Assembly: GCA_023451735.1 (NCBI GenBank)
Contig: JAEXYH010000053.1
Location: 88,191-152,190, forward strand
Source: Pseudomonadota bacterium
GTDB lineage: Bacteria; Pseudomonadota; Alphaproteobacteria; Rhizobiales; Rhizobiaceae
Direction of reading: 5' to 3'
DNA: 64,000 bases
The position numbers were made by a program, and so were the translations under genes. Under the pieces are notes generated by a model, which made no database searches, was not told the origin of the DNA, and saw only the letters and a list, made by a program, of their open reading frames with translations. Of this stretch, positions 34,407-43,343 are shown in pieces. Every line of letters begins with the position of its first letter. The first letter of the stretch is position 1.

Positions 34407-35149
34407 GCCTCATCGACGTACGGAATGTATCGTTTTCCTATACGCGGCACCGCAACACACTGCACGACATAAACCTGACGCTGGAAAGAGGCCACAATCT
34501 CGGTATCATCGGTGAATCCGGTTCCGGCAAGACAGCGCTGCTGCGCATTTTGCTCGGCCTCAATCAACCCGCGGGCGGAGAAGTCAGCTTCGAAGACAGG
34601 CCGCTCGATCTAAAGAACCGCGAATTCATGCGCCGCTTCCGTTGCGGGGTACAGGCTGTTTTCCAGGATCCCTATTCCTCGCTCGATCCGCGCCAGCGGG
34701 TATTCGATATCATTGCCGAACCTCTTCGTTCGCTGGGCATCGAAGGTGACAGAAAGGCCGCTGTCATGCAGGCATTGTCCTCGGTCGGACTGACCGCCGA
34801 TGCGGCCGAGCGCTATCCCCATGAATTCTCGGGCGGCCAGAGGCAACGGATCGCCATTGCCCGCGCCATCGTCTCCAAGCCGGATGTGATCCTTGCAGAC
34901 GAAGTGGTAAGCGCGCTGGATCTTTCCACGCGGATCCGTATCGTCGAGCTTTTGAAGGACCTGTCCCAGACGACAACCTTCGTGCTGGTCTCGCATGATC
35001 TGAGCCTTGTATCGTCGCTTTGCGAAGACGTGATCATTCTGGAGCGCGGCCACATCGTCGAGAGCGGAAAAACACAAGATGTCCTGACAAATCCCAGCCA
35101 CGGCTACACGCGTACCCTTTTAGCCAGTATCCCTCGTATGCCGGGTTAG
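34403..35149 (+). CDS. Peptide ABC transporter ATP-binding protein (DppF type)
   Basis: A 248-residue ABC ATPase: Walker A GESGSGKTAL, Q-loop VFQDPYSSLDPRQ, signature FSGGQRQR, Walker B LADEVVSALDLS and H-loop LVSHDLSL. The Walker B reads ADEVVSALD in place of the commoner DEPTSALD, so the usual Pro after Glu is Val, but the catalytic Glu is kept. As in the partner ATPase, the C-terminal extension is short. It is the last gene of the operon; a hairpin overlaps its stop. Confidence 0.89.
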   Translation: MSLIDVRNVSFSYTRHRNTLHDINLTLERGHNLGIIGESGSGKTALLRILLGLNQPAGGEVSFEDRPLDLKNREFMRRFRCGVQAVFQDPYSSLDPRQRVFDIIAEPLRSLGIEGDRKAAVMQALSSVGLTADAAERYPHEFSGGQRQRIAIARAIVSKPDVILADEVVSALDLSTRIRIVELLKDLSQTTTFVLVSHDLSLVSSLCEDVIILERGHIVESGKTQDVLTNPSHGYTRTLLASIPRMPG

Positions 35150-35162
35150 GAAAACTCGGCAT
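35138..35162. terminator. Hairpin between convergent dpp operon and nnrR
   Basis: Ten-base arms ATGCCGGGTT and AACTCGGCAT, one G-T wobble and a five-base loop, span the dpp stop codon between the convergent operons. There is no long T tract, so termination efficiency is uncertain. Confidence 0.45.
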
Positions 35163-35184
35163 GCATCATCTCACTCAAGACTCG

Positions 35185-35856
35185 CTATTGCGACGTAACA
35201 CCTTGGCGTTTCCGAAATTCGCCACTGGCTATAGATTCGAGCCCTGAAATATCTTTGACGAAGAGCTTTTGCCGTCCACCTTGGACGAACCCCAACTGCT
35301 CCCAGGCACTAAGAATACGCGATACCGTATGAAGGGTGGTACCGGTCATTTCCGCTATATCCTGTCGGGAGATGAGGAAGTCGATACGGATGCCATCCTT
35401 CTCCTGTTTCCCCGCCTTCTTGGCAAGGCGAAGAACCGTGTGAGCAACGCGTCGCTCCACTTCTTCGGTCGACATTTCGCGGATGCGCACATGCGCTTCT
35501 TCCAGTCTCTCGCCAATCGTCTGCATGGCCGTCACGGCAAGACGCGGATTGTGCTCCACGAAACTCGGCCAAAGTTCCGTTGGCCAGGACAAGGTTACAC
35601 TTTCAGCCACCGCGGTGGCCGTGCCGGGATAATCCATACGCTGCAGCGCCTTGGCGAAACCAAACAAATCACCTGGATGCGCGACCCTTACAATGATCTG
35701 CTGGCCGTCTTCCGTTACCTGGGTCACTTTCAGGCGCCCATGCAAAAGCAGATAGAAGCTGCTGGCGGTCCCACCTTGCTCAAAAACCGCCTCGCCTTGA
35801 GCAAAGCGCCGGGCGGATGCGTACTGCAACAGGCGATCCAGTTCCTCATCCGGCAT
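35185..35856 (-). CDS. nnrR: NnrR: Crp/Fnr family regulator of denitrification
   Basis: A Crp/Fnr regulator (223 residues from the ATG at 35856): an effector beta-roll (about residues 15-120), a dimer helix and a C-terminal helix-turn-helix (ISRQDIAEMTGTTLHTVSRILSAWEQ). There is no N-terminal Cys cluster, which separates it from Fnr/FnrN and fits the NO-responsive NnrR group. The in-frame sequence upstream encodes SLIRSISLFDL, typical of the lost N-terminus of this family, with no ATG, GTG or TTG. The true start may therefore be an unusual codon near 35931. The gene is downstream of nirK and nirV, and TTG-N8-CAA boxes near the nir, nor and hemN genes are its likely targets. Confidence 0.87.
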   Translation of the reverse strand: MPDEELDRLLQYASARRFAQGEAVFEQGGTASSFYLLLHGRLKVTQVTEDGQQIIVRVAHPGDLFGFAKALQRMDYPGTATAVAESVTLSWPTELWPSFVEHNPRLAVTAMQTIGERLEEAHVRIREMSTEEVERRVAHTVLRLAKKAGKQEKDGIRIDFLISRQDIAEMTGTTLHTVSRILSAWEQLGFVQGGRQKLFVKDISGLESIASGEFRKRQGVTSQ

Positions 35857-35994
35857 CAGGTCGAAAAGCGAAATAGAGCGAATAAGCGAACGATCGATTT
35901 CAAGGCGGCTTGTTCCTCGGTTCGAAGCCAGTCAGGTCGGTTGCTAACGGATACGCAGCCTGCTTCCCTCCCTGAGGAATCGGGCTAAGCCACG

Positions 35995-36873
35995 CTACAT
36001 CGACCGGCCCGAAATGGCAAAAAGCAGTGGTGCATACCACCGCTTGTCCCGCACGAGGCGAAAGCCAACATTATCGGGTGGCGCGCCGACAGAACAACCG
36101 CCACCTTTTGGTTCACGAATGAATGAGCTCAACGGCACGCTATGTTTGCCGGCTGCGATATAGATACCGCAGCTCTCGGCTTCGGAGATCGGCCTCGAGT
36201 ACCTGTCCAGCGTGACCCTGCGCAGACAGGTTGACGTCCACTCCCAGATATTTCCTCCGAAATCGGCAAGGCCGTGCTCGTTTTCACCGAAACTTCCATA
36301 GGGCTGAGGATAAGGAAGACGGGCGGCTTTCCGAGCGGTCTCGCGCTCGTAGTCCGCTAGCCAACGCAGTGCAGGATTCTTGCTGTCGGGATCGATGCCA
36401 AGCGCATCATCCGGATATTTAGAGCCTGCCGCGAACGCTAGTTCCTCGATCTTCGGCAATCGCCAAACCTCCCCCGTCCTGTCCGAAAGCCAGCGGGCAT
36501 AGGCAACCGCATCATCGAGACTCACACCTGTCGCAGGCAAATCCACGCGTGATGATGTCGATATATCGCGGCGAGCACAGAACCGCTCAATAGCACATTG
36601 ATCGTAGCTCTCGGAACTCACCTGATATTTCATGATTTCCAGCGACTGCCGGAGAGTTTCAGTCATCGGCCCGTCGACGGCGAGGCCGTTGCGAAAGAAC
36701 TCTCCGCTTTCGCGATACTCCACGCGCGCCGCAGGGATGCTGATGGTTTCGGGAACCCGGCTGCCGGTCCCTCGCAAGGGAAGCAATCCGGATTGAAAGC
36801 CAATTGCGCCCGTCAAGCCGACAACAATCGCGCAGGGAAGAGCAATCGACGAAAACGCATTGGGAAACCTCAT
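35995..36873 (-). CDS. nirV: NirV: formylglycine-generating-enzyme-like protein
   Basis: A 292-residue protein with an N-terminal membrane anchor or signal (about residues 1-28) and a SUMF1/FGE-sulfatase domain (about 65-285) containing LPATGVSLDDAVAYARWLSDRTGEVWRLPKIEELAFAAG in the usual order. NirV proteins are encoded next to nirK in many rhizobia and other bacteria; their role in nitrite reductase maturation or electron supply is not settled. It lies 81 bases after nirK, separated by a GC-rich hairpin, and is probably cotranscribed. Confidence 0.87.
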   Translation of the reverse strand: MRFPNAFSSIALPCAIVVGLTGAIGFQSGLLPLRGTGSRVPETISIPAARVEYRESGEFFRNGLAVDGPMTETLRQSLEIMKYQVSSESYDQCAIERFCARRDISTSSRVDLPATGVSLDDAVAYARWLSDRTGEVWRLPKIEELAFAAGSKYPDDALGIDPDSKNPALRWLADYERETARKAARLPYPQPYGSFGENEHGLADFGGNIWEWTSTCLRRVTLDRYSRPISEAESCGIYIAAGKHSVPLSSFIREPKGGGCSVGAPPDNVGFRLVRDKRWYAPLLFAISGRSM

Positions 36874-36918
36874 AGGATCCTCCGATCCTTCCGACCTCCT
36901 CAGGCCGGCACGGAGATG

Positions 36919-36948
36919 CGGCTCGGCGCCCGATCCGAGGCCGAGCCG
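36919..36948 (-). other. Hairpin between nirK and nirV
   Basis: A perfect 8-base-pair stem (CGGCTCGG / CCGAGCCG) with a 14-base loop lies in the nirK-nirV gap, without a following T run. It fits partial attenuation or stabilisation of nirK mRNA. Confidence 0.45.
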
Positions 36949-36954
36949 ACATCG

Positions 36955-38094
36955 TCAACCCGAAGTCGGCGAGACCACCGCTGTCATCAGGTCATCATTC
37001 CAATCACCCGTCACTTTGAAGTGGCCGGCCGCGCCAAGCTCGAACGCCTCGATCAGATTATGATTTACGTAGGCATAGATACCGGGCTGCAGGAAAGTAT
37101 AATAAGCCGCCCCGGCGGCCCCTCCCGGGATGAACCATGTTTCCTGATCGAGTTCCGGCGGATTGGCGAATTTGCCGGTTGCCCAGACATAGTCGCCGTG
37201 ACCGCCGATGAGGTGTGGGCGGGTATCTCTGTTGGCTTGCGAATGCAGGATCAGAACACGGTCGCCTACCTTTGCCTGCAGGGCATTCTCACCCGTCAAC
37301 GCGCCAACCGCACCATTAAACACGACGTGCGTTGGCGTCAGTGTCTTCATAGCTTCCAGGACATCCGGATAGGCTTCGCCGGCACTGTCGTATTTCCTGA
37401 ACTGGCCGCTCTCATCCTTCGGAACATAGAAGTCCTGCTCGCCAACATAATAAACCTTGTCGTAAACAAGGTCGTGGCCCCTGTGGTCCTTGAGACCTTC
37501 GCGCGGTAGAACCATTATCGCTCCGTTCATGCCCGAAGTGACATGCCATGGCACCATACCGGCGGGAGCACAGTGGTAGACAAAGACACCAGCCTTGGTG
37601 GCCTTGAAGCGGAGCACCGCCGTCTCCCCGGGGTTGACCACAGTCAGCGCCCCACCACCCAGCGCACCTGTCGCCGAATGGAAGTCGATATTGTGCTGTA
37701 GTTCGTTGGTATCGGGATTGACGAGGGTCAGTTCGACATAGTCGTCCTGGTGGACGACCATCATCGGCCCGGGAACCGATCCATTGAAGGTCATCGCATG
37801 GACCTCGGTCCCTCTGTCATCGACGATGATCTTTTTTTCCTGGATAGCCATCTTGAACTCGATGACCTTAGGCTCGCCCTCAGCCTTCTGCGTATGGGCA
37901 TGCACGAATGGCGGCCTTACCAGATCCACCTTGACACGCTCCAGCGTCGCAATGTTTGCTGCTGTCGCAGCGACATTTGTCTTGATATCCCCGCCTTCGG
38001 CATGTGCAACAGAGGTGACGACCGGCGCCAATGCTCCTGCGACGGCTGCGCCGGCCAGCATGCTCCGGCGGGTCAACCGAAACTGTTCACTCAT
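36955..38094 (-). CDS. nirK: Copper-containing nitrite reductase
   Basis: A 379-residue Cu nitrite reductase that makes NO from nitrite in the periplasm. It has a Tat-type signal (RLTRRSMLAGAAVAG, cleaved near SVAHA) and two cupredoxin domains. Type-1 copper ligands are in HNIDFH (His) and YHCAPAGMVPWHVTSGM (Cys, His, Met); type-2 copper ligands are the His in DFHSA, the His before Cys in YHC and a His in the C-terminal domain (HLIGGHGDYVW). Length and motifs match the class I rhizobial enzyme. A TTG-N8-CAA box lies 78 bases upstream at 38173-38186. The operon continues with nirV and nnrR. Confidence 0.95.
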   Translation of the reverse strand: MSEQFRLTRRSMLAGAAVAGALAPVVTSVAHAEGGDIKTNVAATAANIATLERVKVDLVRPPFVHAHTQKAEGEPKVIEFKMAIQEKKIIVDDRGTEVHAMTFNGSVPGPMMVVHQDDYVELTLVNPDTNELQHNIDFHSATGALGGGALTVVNPGETAVLRFKATKAGVFVYHCAPAGMVPWHVTSGMNGAIMVLPREGLKDHRGHDLVYDKVYYVGEQDFYVPKDESGQFRKYDSAGEAYPDVLEAMKTLTPTHVVFNGAVGALTGENALQAKVGDRVLILHSQANRDTRPHLIGGHGDYVWATGKFANPPELDQETWFIPGGAAGAAYYTFLQPGIYAYVNHNLIEAFELGAAGHFKVTGDWNDDLMTAVVSPTSG

Positions 38095-38172
38095 GAAAGT
38101 CTCTCCCTTTTCAAGAAGCGGAAAAACGTGTGTTCCGCAGCTCTGAAATTAGATCGACCCGAACGAGCCTTA

Positions 38173-38186
38173 TTGCTCCAACACAA
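38173..38186. promoter_or_regulatory. Candidate NnrR/Fnr box before nirK
   Basis: TTGCTCCAACACAA matches TTG-N8-CAA in the nirK leader. Its centre is about 86 bases before the start codon, so a start site about 41 bases downstream would give a 45-base leader. The inner bases are less symmetrical than in the other boxes. Confidence 0.5.
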
Positions 38187-38460
38187 ATAAAACGAGAGTT
38201 ATCGCGTATAGGTAGATGAATATAAACGTCGCACGTCCCCTTGATCACCGGAGGATTTTAGGGAACACTAGAGTGTAGAGCGCCGGCAAATTGCATCCGT
38301 TGATCGCAAGGCCGCAGCAACTGTGCCGTAATCAGATAAATGGCCTCTATGCCAGCTTAGCGCATCGCGCCTCAGGGTGGGGTAGCCGAATACAAGTCAA
38401 CTTCTGGTTTGTCTATTTTTTAATCTTGGCGCATATTTTTTTAGCGAAACGCCTGTGTAT

Positions 38461-38503
38461 TTGACTTTCATCAAGGCGGACGATCGAGCCTGCTGGTTAT
38501 AAT
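38461..38503 (+). promoter_or_regulatory. Fnr-type promoter of napEFDABC
   Basis: TTGACTTTCATCAA (38461-38474) matches the Fnr/FnrN/FixK consensus TTGAT-N4-ATCAA at nine of ten defined bases. A perfect TATAAT is at 38498-38503, so a transcript starting near 38510 would place the box centre about 42 bases upstream, the standard class II activator position. This is the clearest regulatory site in the window. The remaining bases between nirK and this site (38187-38460) hold no recognised gene. Confidence 0.75.
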
Positions 38504-38554
38504 CAAGGCAATTGATGCATTTTTGCAATTCAGGTTTTGATATTGGAAATCAAC

Positions 38555-38770
38555 ATGGCAGAGCCGATAGCAACCCCGGAACAGACCTCGTTCCGCCAAA
38601 AGCGGCGACGCGAGCTGATGATCTTCGTTGTTCTTGCTTTTGGTATCTGGCCGATCGTGGCTGTCGGGACTGTCGCTAGTTACGGCTTTGCAGTTTGGGC
38701 CTATCAGATCGTTTATGGACCACCCGGCCCTCACGATATCACGCCCGCACGGCCAAACTCGGCGGAGTGA
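38555..38770 (+). CDS. napE: Periplasmic nitrate reductase subunit NapE
   Basis: A 71-residue membrane protein. A basic cytoplasmic segment (FRQKRRRELMIF) precedes one hydrophobic span (about residues 24-52). ATG at 38555 follows GGAA by seven bases; the frame is open to 38537. NapE is a small inner-membrane partner of the periplasmic nitrate reductase operon whose exact role is unclear. It is the first gene behind the Fnr-type promoter and lies four bases before napF. Confidence 0.85.
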   Translation: MAEPIATPEQTSFRQKRRRELMIFVVLAFGIWPIVAVGTVASYGFAVWAYQIVYGPPGPHDITPARPNSAE

Positions 38771-38774
38771 GTAC

Positions 38775-39275
38775 ATGGTTCAGGTCGCCAGCACCCGTCG
38801 CGCATTCTTGACCGGCGGCGCATTCCGCGAACCCCAAAGTTATTACCCTCCCGGTGTAACGGCCGAATCCGCGCGAAACTGTTCGGGCTGCGGCGCCTGC
38901 GCTGATGCTTGTCCGACAAAGATAATTACCGTGAAGGATCGTATTCCTACTGTCGATTTTCAGGCCGGTGAATGCACCTTCTGCGGCAAATGCTCGGAAC
39001 GATGTCCTGAGCGGGTTTTCCCGCCTGAACCCACCACATCCTTTGCCCATCACGCCGTCATCGCAGAGAGCTGTCTCGCGTTGAATTTCGTTGACTGCCA
39101 GGCATGTCGCGATGTCTGTCCGACGACGGCGATCCGGTTCAAGCCACGGCTGGGCGGGCCCTTCGTGCCCGTGCTCGACATCGACCCCTGCACCGGTTGC
39201 GGGGCCTGCATCTCGGTCTGTCCCACCCAGTCCATCACCATGACGGAAAACACAATGGAGGTGGCGCATGCGTGA
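38775..39275 (+). CDS. napF: Ferredoxin-type protein NapF
   Basis: A 166-residue protein with 4Fe-4S cysteine clusters: CSGCGACADACP, CTFCGKCSERCP, a less regular DCQACRDVCP and CTGCGACISVCP. The N-terminal STRRAFLTG matches the NapF start in other bacteria and is not a cleaved Tat signal. NapF helps insert iron-sulfur clusters into NapA in the cytosol. The chosen ATG at 38775 leaves a four-base gap to napE; the longer frame reaching 38628 is inside napE. Confidence 0.92.
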   Translation: MVQVASTRRAFLTGGAFREPQSYYPPGVTAESARNCSGCGACADACPTKIITVKDRIPTVDFQAGECTFCGKCSERCPERVFPPEPTTSFAHHAVIAESCLALNFVDCQACRDVCPTTAIRFKPRLGGPFVPVLDIDPCTGCGACISVCPTQSITMTENTMEVAHA

Positions 39276-39549
39276 ACCACAGCATCACATATCGAGTGCC
39301 GTGGTCGTCACGCGGCCGGAATCGGTCGAGCGCATGTCCGCAGCCCTTACGCAGATCGAGGGCGTCGAGGTCCATGCCACCGGCGGCGGCAAGATCGTCA
39401 TCGTCATCGAAGGCCCAAGCTCCGGCTTTCTCGGCGAAACATTGATCGGAATTTCGGCGATGGACGACGTCATCGCCGCACACATGGTTTTCGAACAGAC
39501 AATTGCAGAAAAGGAGATGTCGGATGACGGCAGAACTCACGCGGCGTGA
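39268..39549 (+). CDS. napD: Nitrate reductase chaperone NapD
   Basis: A 93-residue NapD protein with a ferredoxin-like fold (ISSAVVVTRPESVERMSAAL at the start). It binds the twin-arginine signal of NapA and delays export until cofactor insertion. It overlaps napF by eight bases and napA by 26 bases. Confidence 0.9.
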   Translation: MREPQHHISSAVVVTRPESVERMSAALTQIEGVEVHATGGGKIVIVIEGPSSGFLGETLIGISAMDDVIAAHMVFEQTIAEKEMSDDGRTHAA

Positions 39550-42028
39550 TGTGCTGAAGGCACAGGCCGCTGCCATCGCGGCCTCGACGGCTGGCATCGC
39601 CATGCCGGCATCTGCCCAATCCGTCCCCGGCGGTGTTGCGGCGCTGGAAATCAAATGGTCGAAGGCGCCCTGCCGCTTCTGCGGCACCGGCTGCGGCGTC
39701 ATGGTCGGCGTCAAGGAAAACCATGTTGTCGCCACTCATGGCGACATGGAGGCCGAGGTCAATCGCGGCCTCAACTGCGTCAAGGGCTATTTCCTGTCGA
39801 AGATCATGTACGGCAAGGACCGCCTGACGACGCCGCTACTGCGCAAGCGCAACGGCGAGTTCGACAAGGAAGGCGAATTCGAACCTGTCACCTGGGAAGA
39901 AGCCTTCGACATCATGGCCGAAAAGGCCAAGAAGACGCTGAAGGAAAAAGGCCCGACGGCGCTTGGCATGTTCGGTTCCGGCCAATGGACGATTTTCGAA
40001 GGTTACGCCGCAACCAAGCTGATGCGTGCGGGCTTCCGTTCGAACAATCTAGACCCCAATGCCCGCCACTGCATGGCCTCTGCCGCCTACGGCTTCATGC
40101 GCACCTTCGGCATGGACGAGCCGATGGGCTGTTATGACGATTTCGAGCATGCCGACGCCTTCGTGCTGTGGGGCTCGAACATGGCGGAAATGCACCCGAT
40201 CCTGTGGACGCGTCTTGCCGACCGTCGCCTGGGCCACGAGCATGTCAAGGTTTCGGTGCTTTCGACCTTCACGCATCGCAGTATGGATTTGGCCGATATT
40301 CCGCTAGTCTTCAAGCCCGGCACGGATCTGGCGATCCTCAACTATATCGCCAACCACATCATCCAGACCGGCCGCGTAAACCAGGCATTTATCGACAAGA
40401 ACACCAAGTTCATGCAGGCGACAACCGACATCGGTTATGGACTGCGTGCCGAGCATCCGCTGGAAGTGAAGGCCACTGGCGTGGCCAAAGCCGCGGACAT
40501 GACACCAATCGATTTCGAAGCCTTCAAGAAGCACGTTTCCGAATACACGCTCGACAAGGTCGCCGAACTGGCCGGCGTCGACAAAGCGTTCCTTGAACAA
40601 CTTGCGGAGCTTTATGCCGATCCCAAGGTCAAGGTCATGTCGCTCTGGACCATGGGCTTCAATCAGCACGTTCGCGGCGTCTGGGCCAACCAGATGGTCT
40701 ACAACATCCACCTGCTCACCGGCAAAATTTCCGAGCCTGGTAACAGTCCGTTCTCGCTGACCGGCCAGCCTTCGGCCTGTGGTACCGCCCGCGAGGTCGG
40801 CACGTTTGCACACCGCCTGCCGGCCGACATGACGGTGACCAACCCGGAACACCGCAAGCACGCCGAAGAGCTTTGGAAGATCCCGCATGGCATCATCCCG
40901 GAAAAGCCGGGCTACCATGCCGTCCAGCAGGACCGCATGCTGCATGATGGAAAGCTGAACTTCTACTGGGTTCAGGTGAACAACAACATGCAGGCCGCGG
41001 CCAACAACAGTAACGAGGCCTATCTCGGTTATCGCAACCCGGATAATTTCATCGTCGTCTCGGATGCCTACCCGACAGTTACCGCCATGACTGCCGACCT
41101 GATTTTGCCCGCCGCCATGTGGGTGGAAAAGGAAGGCGCTTACGGCAATGCCGAGCGTCGCACCCATGTCTGGCACCAACTGGTCAATGCGCCCGGCGAA
41201 GCCCGTTCCGACCTCTGGCAGCTGGTGGAATTCTCAAAGCGTTTCACCACCGAAGAAGTCTGGCCGCAGGACATCCTTGACCAGAACCCGGCCTACAAGG
41301 GCAAGACCCTCTACGAGGTCCTGTTCCAGAACGGTCAGGTCGACCAGTTCCCGATCACCGAGATCTCACCGGATTACGAGAACCGCGAAGCCAAGGCCTT
41401 CGGCTTTTACCTGCAGAAGGGGCTGTTTGAAGAATATGCCAGCTTCGGACGAGGTCATGGCCACGATCTTGGCCCGTATGACCTTTACCATCAAGTCCGC
41501 GGCCTGCGCTGGCCGGTCGTCAACGGTGAAGAGACCAAGTGGCGTTATCGCGAAGGTTACGACCCCTACGTCAAGGCCGGTGAAGGCGTGAAATTCTATG
41601 GCCAGAAGGACGGCCGCGCCGTCATCCTCGCCGCACCCTACGAGCCGCCGGCGGAATCGCCGGATGACGAATTCGGCTTCTGGCTGGTGACCGGCCGTGT
41701 GCTCGAACACTGGCATTCCGGCTCCATGACCATGCGCGTGCCCGAACTCTACAAGGCGTTTCCGGGTGCCCGCTGCTTCATGAACGGCGACGACGCACGC
41801 CGCCTCGGAATCAATCAGGGTGGCCAGGTGAAAATCCAGTCTCGCCGTGGCGAGATCATCAGCCGGGTGGATATTCGTGGCCGCAACCGCATGCCGCATG
41901 GCGTGATCTTCGTGCCGTGGTTCGACGCCAGCCAGTTGATCAACAAGGTCACGCTAGACGCCACCGACCCCATTTCCAAACAGACGGATTTCAAAAAATG
42001 CGCAGTCAAGATCCTTTCCGTCGCCTGA
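39524..42028 (+). CDS. napA: Periplasmic nitrate reductase catalytic subunit
   Basis: An 834-residue Mo-bisMGD enzyme that reduces nitrate to nitrite in the periplasm. It has a Tat signal with TRRDVLK (about residues 1-30). The [4Fe-4S] site is CRFCGTGCGVMVGV plus GLNCVKGYF (C-x2-C-x3-C, then a distant Cys), and the Mo-coordinating Cys is in NARHCMASAAYGFMRTFG. ATG at 39524, seven bases after AAGGAG, is preferred over the upstream frame start at 39503. Its length matches NapA rather than the membrane-bound NarG. It overlaps napD and napB, which implies coupled translation. Confidence 0.96.
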   Translation: MTAELTRRDVLKAQAAAIAASTAGIAMPASAQSVPGGVAALEIKWSKAPCRFCGTGCGVMVGVKENHVVATHGDMEAEVNRGLNCVKGYFLSKIMYGKDRLTTPLLRKRNGEFDKEGEFEPVTWEEAFDIMAEKAKKTLKEKGPTALGMFGSGQWTIFEGYAATKLMRAGFRSNNLDPNARHCMASAAYGFMRTFGMDEPMGCYDDFEHADAFVLWGSNMAEMHPILWTRLADRRLGHEHVKVSVLSTFTHRSMDLADIPLVFKPGTDLAILNYIANHIIQTGRVNQAFIDKNTKFMQATTDIGYGLRAEHPLEVKATGVAKAADMTPIDFEAFKKHVSEYTLDKVAELAGVDKAFLEQLAELYADPKVKVMSLWTMGFNQHVRGVWANQMVYNIHLLTGKISEPGNSPFSLTGQPSACGTAREVGTFAHRLPADMTVTNPEHRKHAEELWKIPHGIIPEKPGYHAVQQDRMLHDGKLNFYWVQVNNNMQAAANNSNEAYLGYRNPDNFIVVSDAYPTVTAMTADLILPAAMWVEKEGAYGNAERRTHVWHQLVNAPGEARSDLWQLVEFSKRFTTEEVWPQDILDQNPAYKGKTLYEVLFQNGQVDQFPITEISPDYENREAKAFGFYLQKGLFEEYASFGRGHGHDLGPYDLYHQVRGLRWPVVNGEETKWRYREGYDPYVKAGEGVKFYGQKDGRAVILAAPYEPPAESPDDEFGFWLVTGRVLEHWHSGSMTMRVPELYKAFPGARCFMNGDDARRLGINQGGQVKIQSRRGEIISRVDIRGRNRMPHGVIFVPWFDASQLINKVTLDATDPISKQTDFKKCAVKILSVA

Positions 42029-42489
42029 GCCGGCGTCTCTGGACGCTTTTGGCGCTCGCTCTGTGCCTGGTAACGGGTACGGTGGCCCTCGCGCAGACAG
42101 TCCCGCAACTGTCGGGCCGTGCGAGCCCGATGGAAAATACGGGCGCGGAACCGCTGCCGAGATGGATCGTCGACGACATCCAGAAGATGCGCAACTATCC
42201 GGACCAGCCGCCGGTCATCCCGCATTCGATCGAGGGCTATCAGTTGTCGGTCAACACCAATCGATGCATGTCCTGTCACAGGCGTGAACTGACCGAAGGT
42301 TCGGGTGCGCCGATGATCAGCGTCACCCATTACATGAACCGCGAAGGCCAGATGCTCGCCGACGTTTCGCCGCGCCGTTATTTCTGCACGGCATGCCATG
42401 TACCGCAGGCAGATACACGACCGCTGGTCGACAACACGTTCAAGGACATGAGCGAACTCGGCTTCAAACCGGCGGGATCTGGACAATGA
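41998..42489 (+). CDS. napB: Diheme cytochrome c subunit NapB
   Basis: A 163-residue periplasmic cytochrome with a Sec signal (about residues 1-34, ending VALAQ) and two heme motifs, CMSCH and CTACH. It passes electrons from NapC to NapA. The start at 41998 is inside napA, 31 bases before the napA stop; the longer upstream frame gives no signal peptide. Confidence 0.94.
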   Translation: MRSQDPFRRLSRRLWTLLALALCLVTGTVALAQTVPQLSGRASPMENTGAEPLPRWIVDDIQKMRNYPDQPPVIPHSIEGYQLSVNTNRCMSCHRRELTEGSGAPMISVTHYMNREGQMLADVSPRRYFCTACHVPQADTRPLVDNTFKDMSELGFKPAGSGQ

Positions 42490-43190
42490 TCGGCATGGTC
42501 AAAGCAGTCATACTGTGGGCTTGGCGTATTCTCGCCACGCCTGCGGGAACATTGGGTCTCGGATTTCTGACGCTTGGCGGTTTTGTCGGCGGAGTGATCT
42601 TCTGGGGAGCCTTCAACACCGCGCTGGAAGTGACCAATACCGAGGCCTTCTGCACCGGCTGTCATGAAATGAAGACCAACGTCTATGAAGAATTGACGCG
42701 CACCGTCCATTTCTCCAACCGTTCTGGTGTCCGCGCCTCCTGCCCGGATTGCCACGTGCCGCATCAATGGACCGACAAGATCGCACGTAAGATGCAAGCC
42801 TCCAAAGAAGTGTGGGGCAAGATTTTTGGCACGATCAACACGCGTGAGAAGTTTCTGGACAAGCGGCTTGAACTGGCCCAGCACGAATGGGCGCGCCTCA
42901 AGGCCAATGACAGCCTCGAATGCCGTAACTGCCATTCGTCCATTGCCATGGACCTGACCAAGCAGACGAAACGCGCCGCCGAAATCCATACGCGTTATCT
43001 TCTTGCCGGAAAGGCAACCTGTATCGATTGCCACAAGGGCATTGCACACGAACTTCCCAATATGGACGGCGTCGATCCGGGCTGGAAGGTTCCAGCTGAA
43101 CTGATGGGCAAAGCCGCCACCCACGGTCTTCAGGACACGGATCAATTGGCAGCCTATTTGGCAGCGAGGGAAGGTCACATCATCGACTGA
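42486..43190 (+). CDS. napC: Tetraheme quinol dehydrogenase NapC
   Basis: A 234-residue NapC/NirT cytochrome with one N-terminal membrane anchor (about residues 15-40) and four heme motifs: CTGCH, CPDCH, CRNCH and CIDCH. It oxidises quinol at the inner membrane and feeds NapB and NapA. It overlaps napB by four bases (ATGA). It is the last gene of the nap operon; a hairpin follows. Confidence 0.94.
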   Translation: MIGMVKAVILWAWRILATPAGTLGLGFLTLGGFVGGVIFWGAFNTALEVTNTEAFCTGCHEMKTNVYEELTRTVHFSNRSGVRASCPDCHVPHQWTDKIARKMQASKEVWGKIFGTINTREKFLDKRLELAQHEWARLKANDSLECRNCHSSIAMDLTKQTKRAAEIHTRYLLAGKATCIDCHKGIAHELPNMDGVDPGWKVPAELMGKAATHGLQDTDQLAAYLAAREGHIID

Positions 43191-43201
43191 TCGCTTCTGG
43201 C

Positions 43202-43229
43202 GTTGCCGGCTCCTGGTGAGACCGGCAAC
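43202..43229 (+). terminator. Hairpin after napC
   Basis: A perfect 8-base-pair stem (GTTGCCGG / CCGGCAAC) with a 12-base loop lies 12 bases past the napC stop and is followed by ATCATTTG. It is a probable terminator of the nap operon, with a weak T tract. Confidence 0.55.
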
Positions 43230-43343
43230 ATCATTTGATCCCCAAACCGCCGGACGAACGCGCCCGACGGTTTTGCCGTGACAACGGCGGAGAAAACGAG
43301 GATTGAAACAACGAATCCAACGGAACGAGCAGGTTTCAGCCGA

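Noticed and set aside
34403..35149. DppF with unusual Walker B (ADEVVSALD) as a dead ATPase
   Set aside because: The catalytic Glu, Walker A and signature are all intact; the change after Glu alone does not imply loss of activity.
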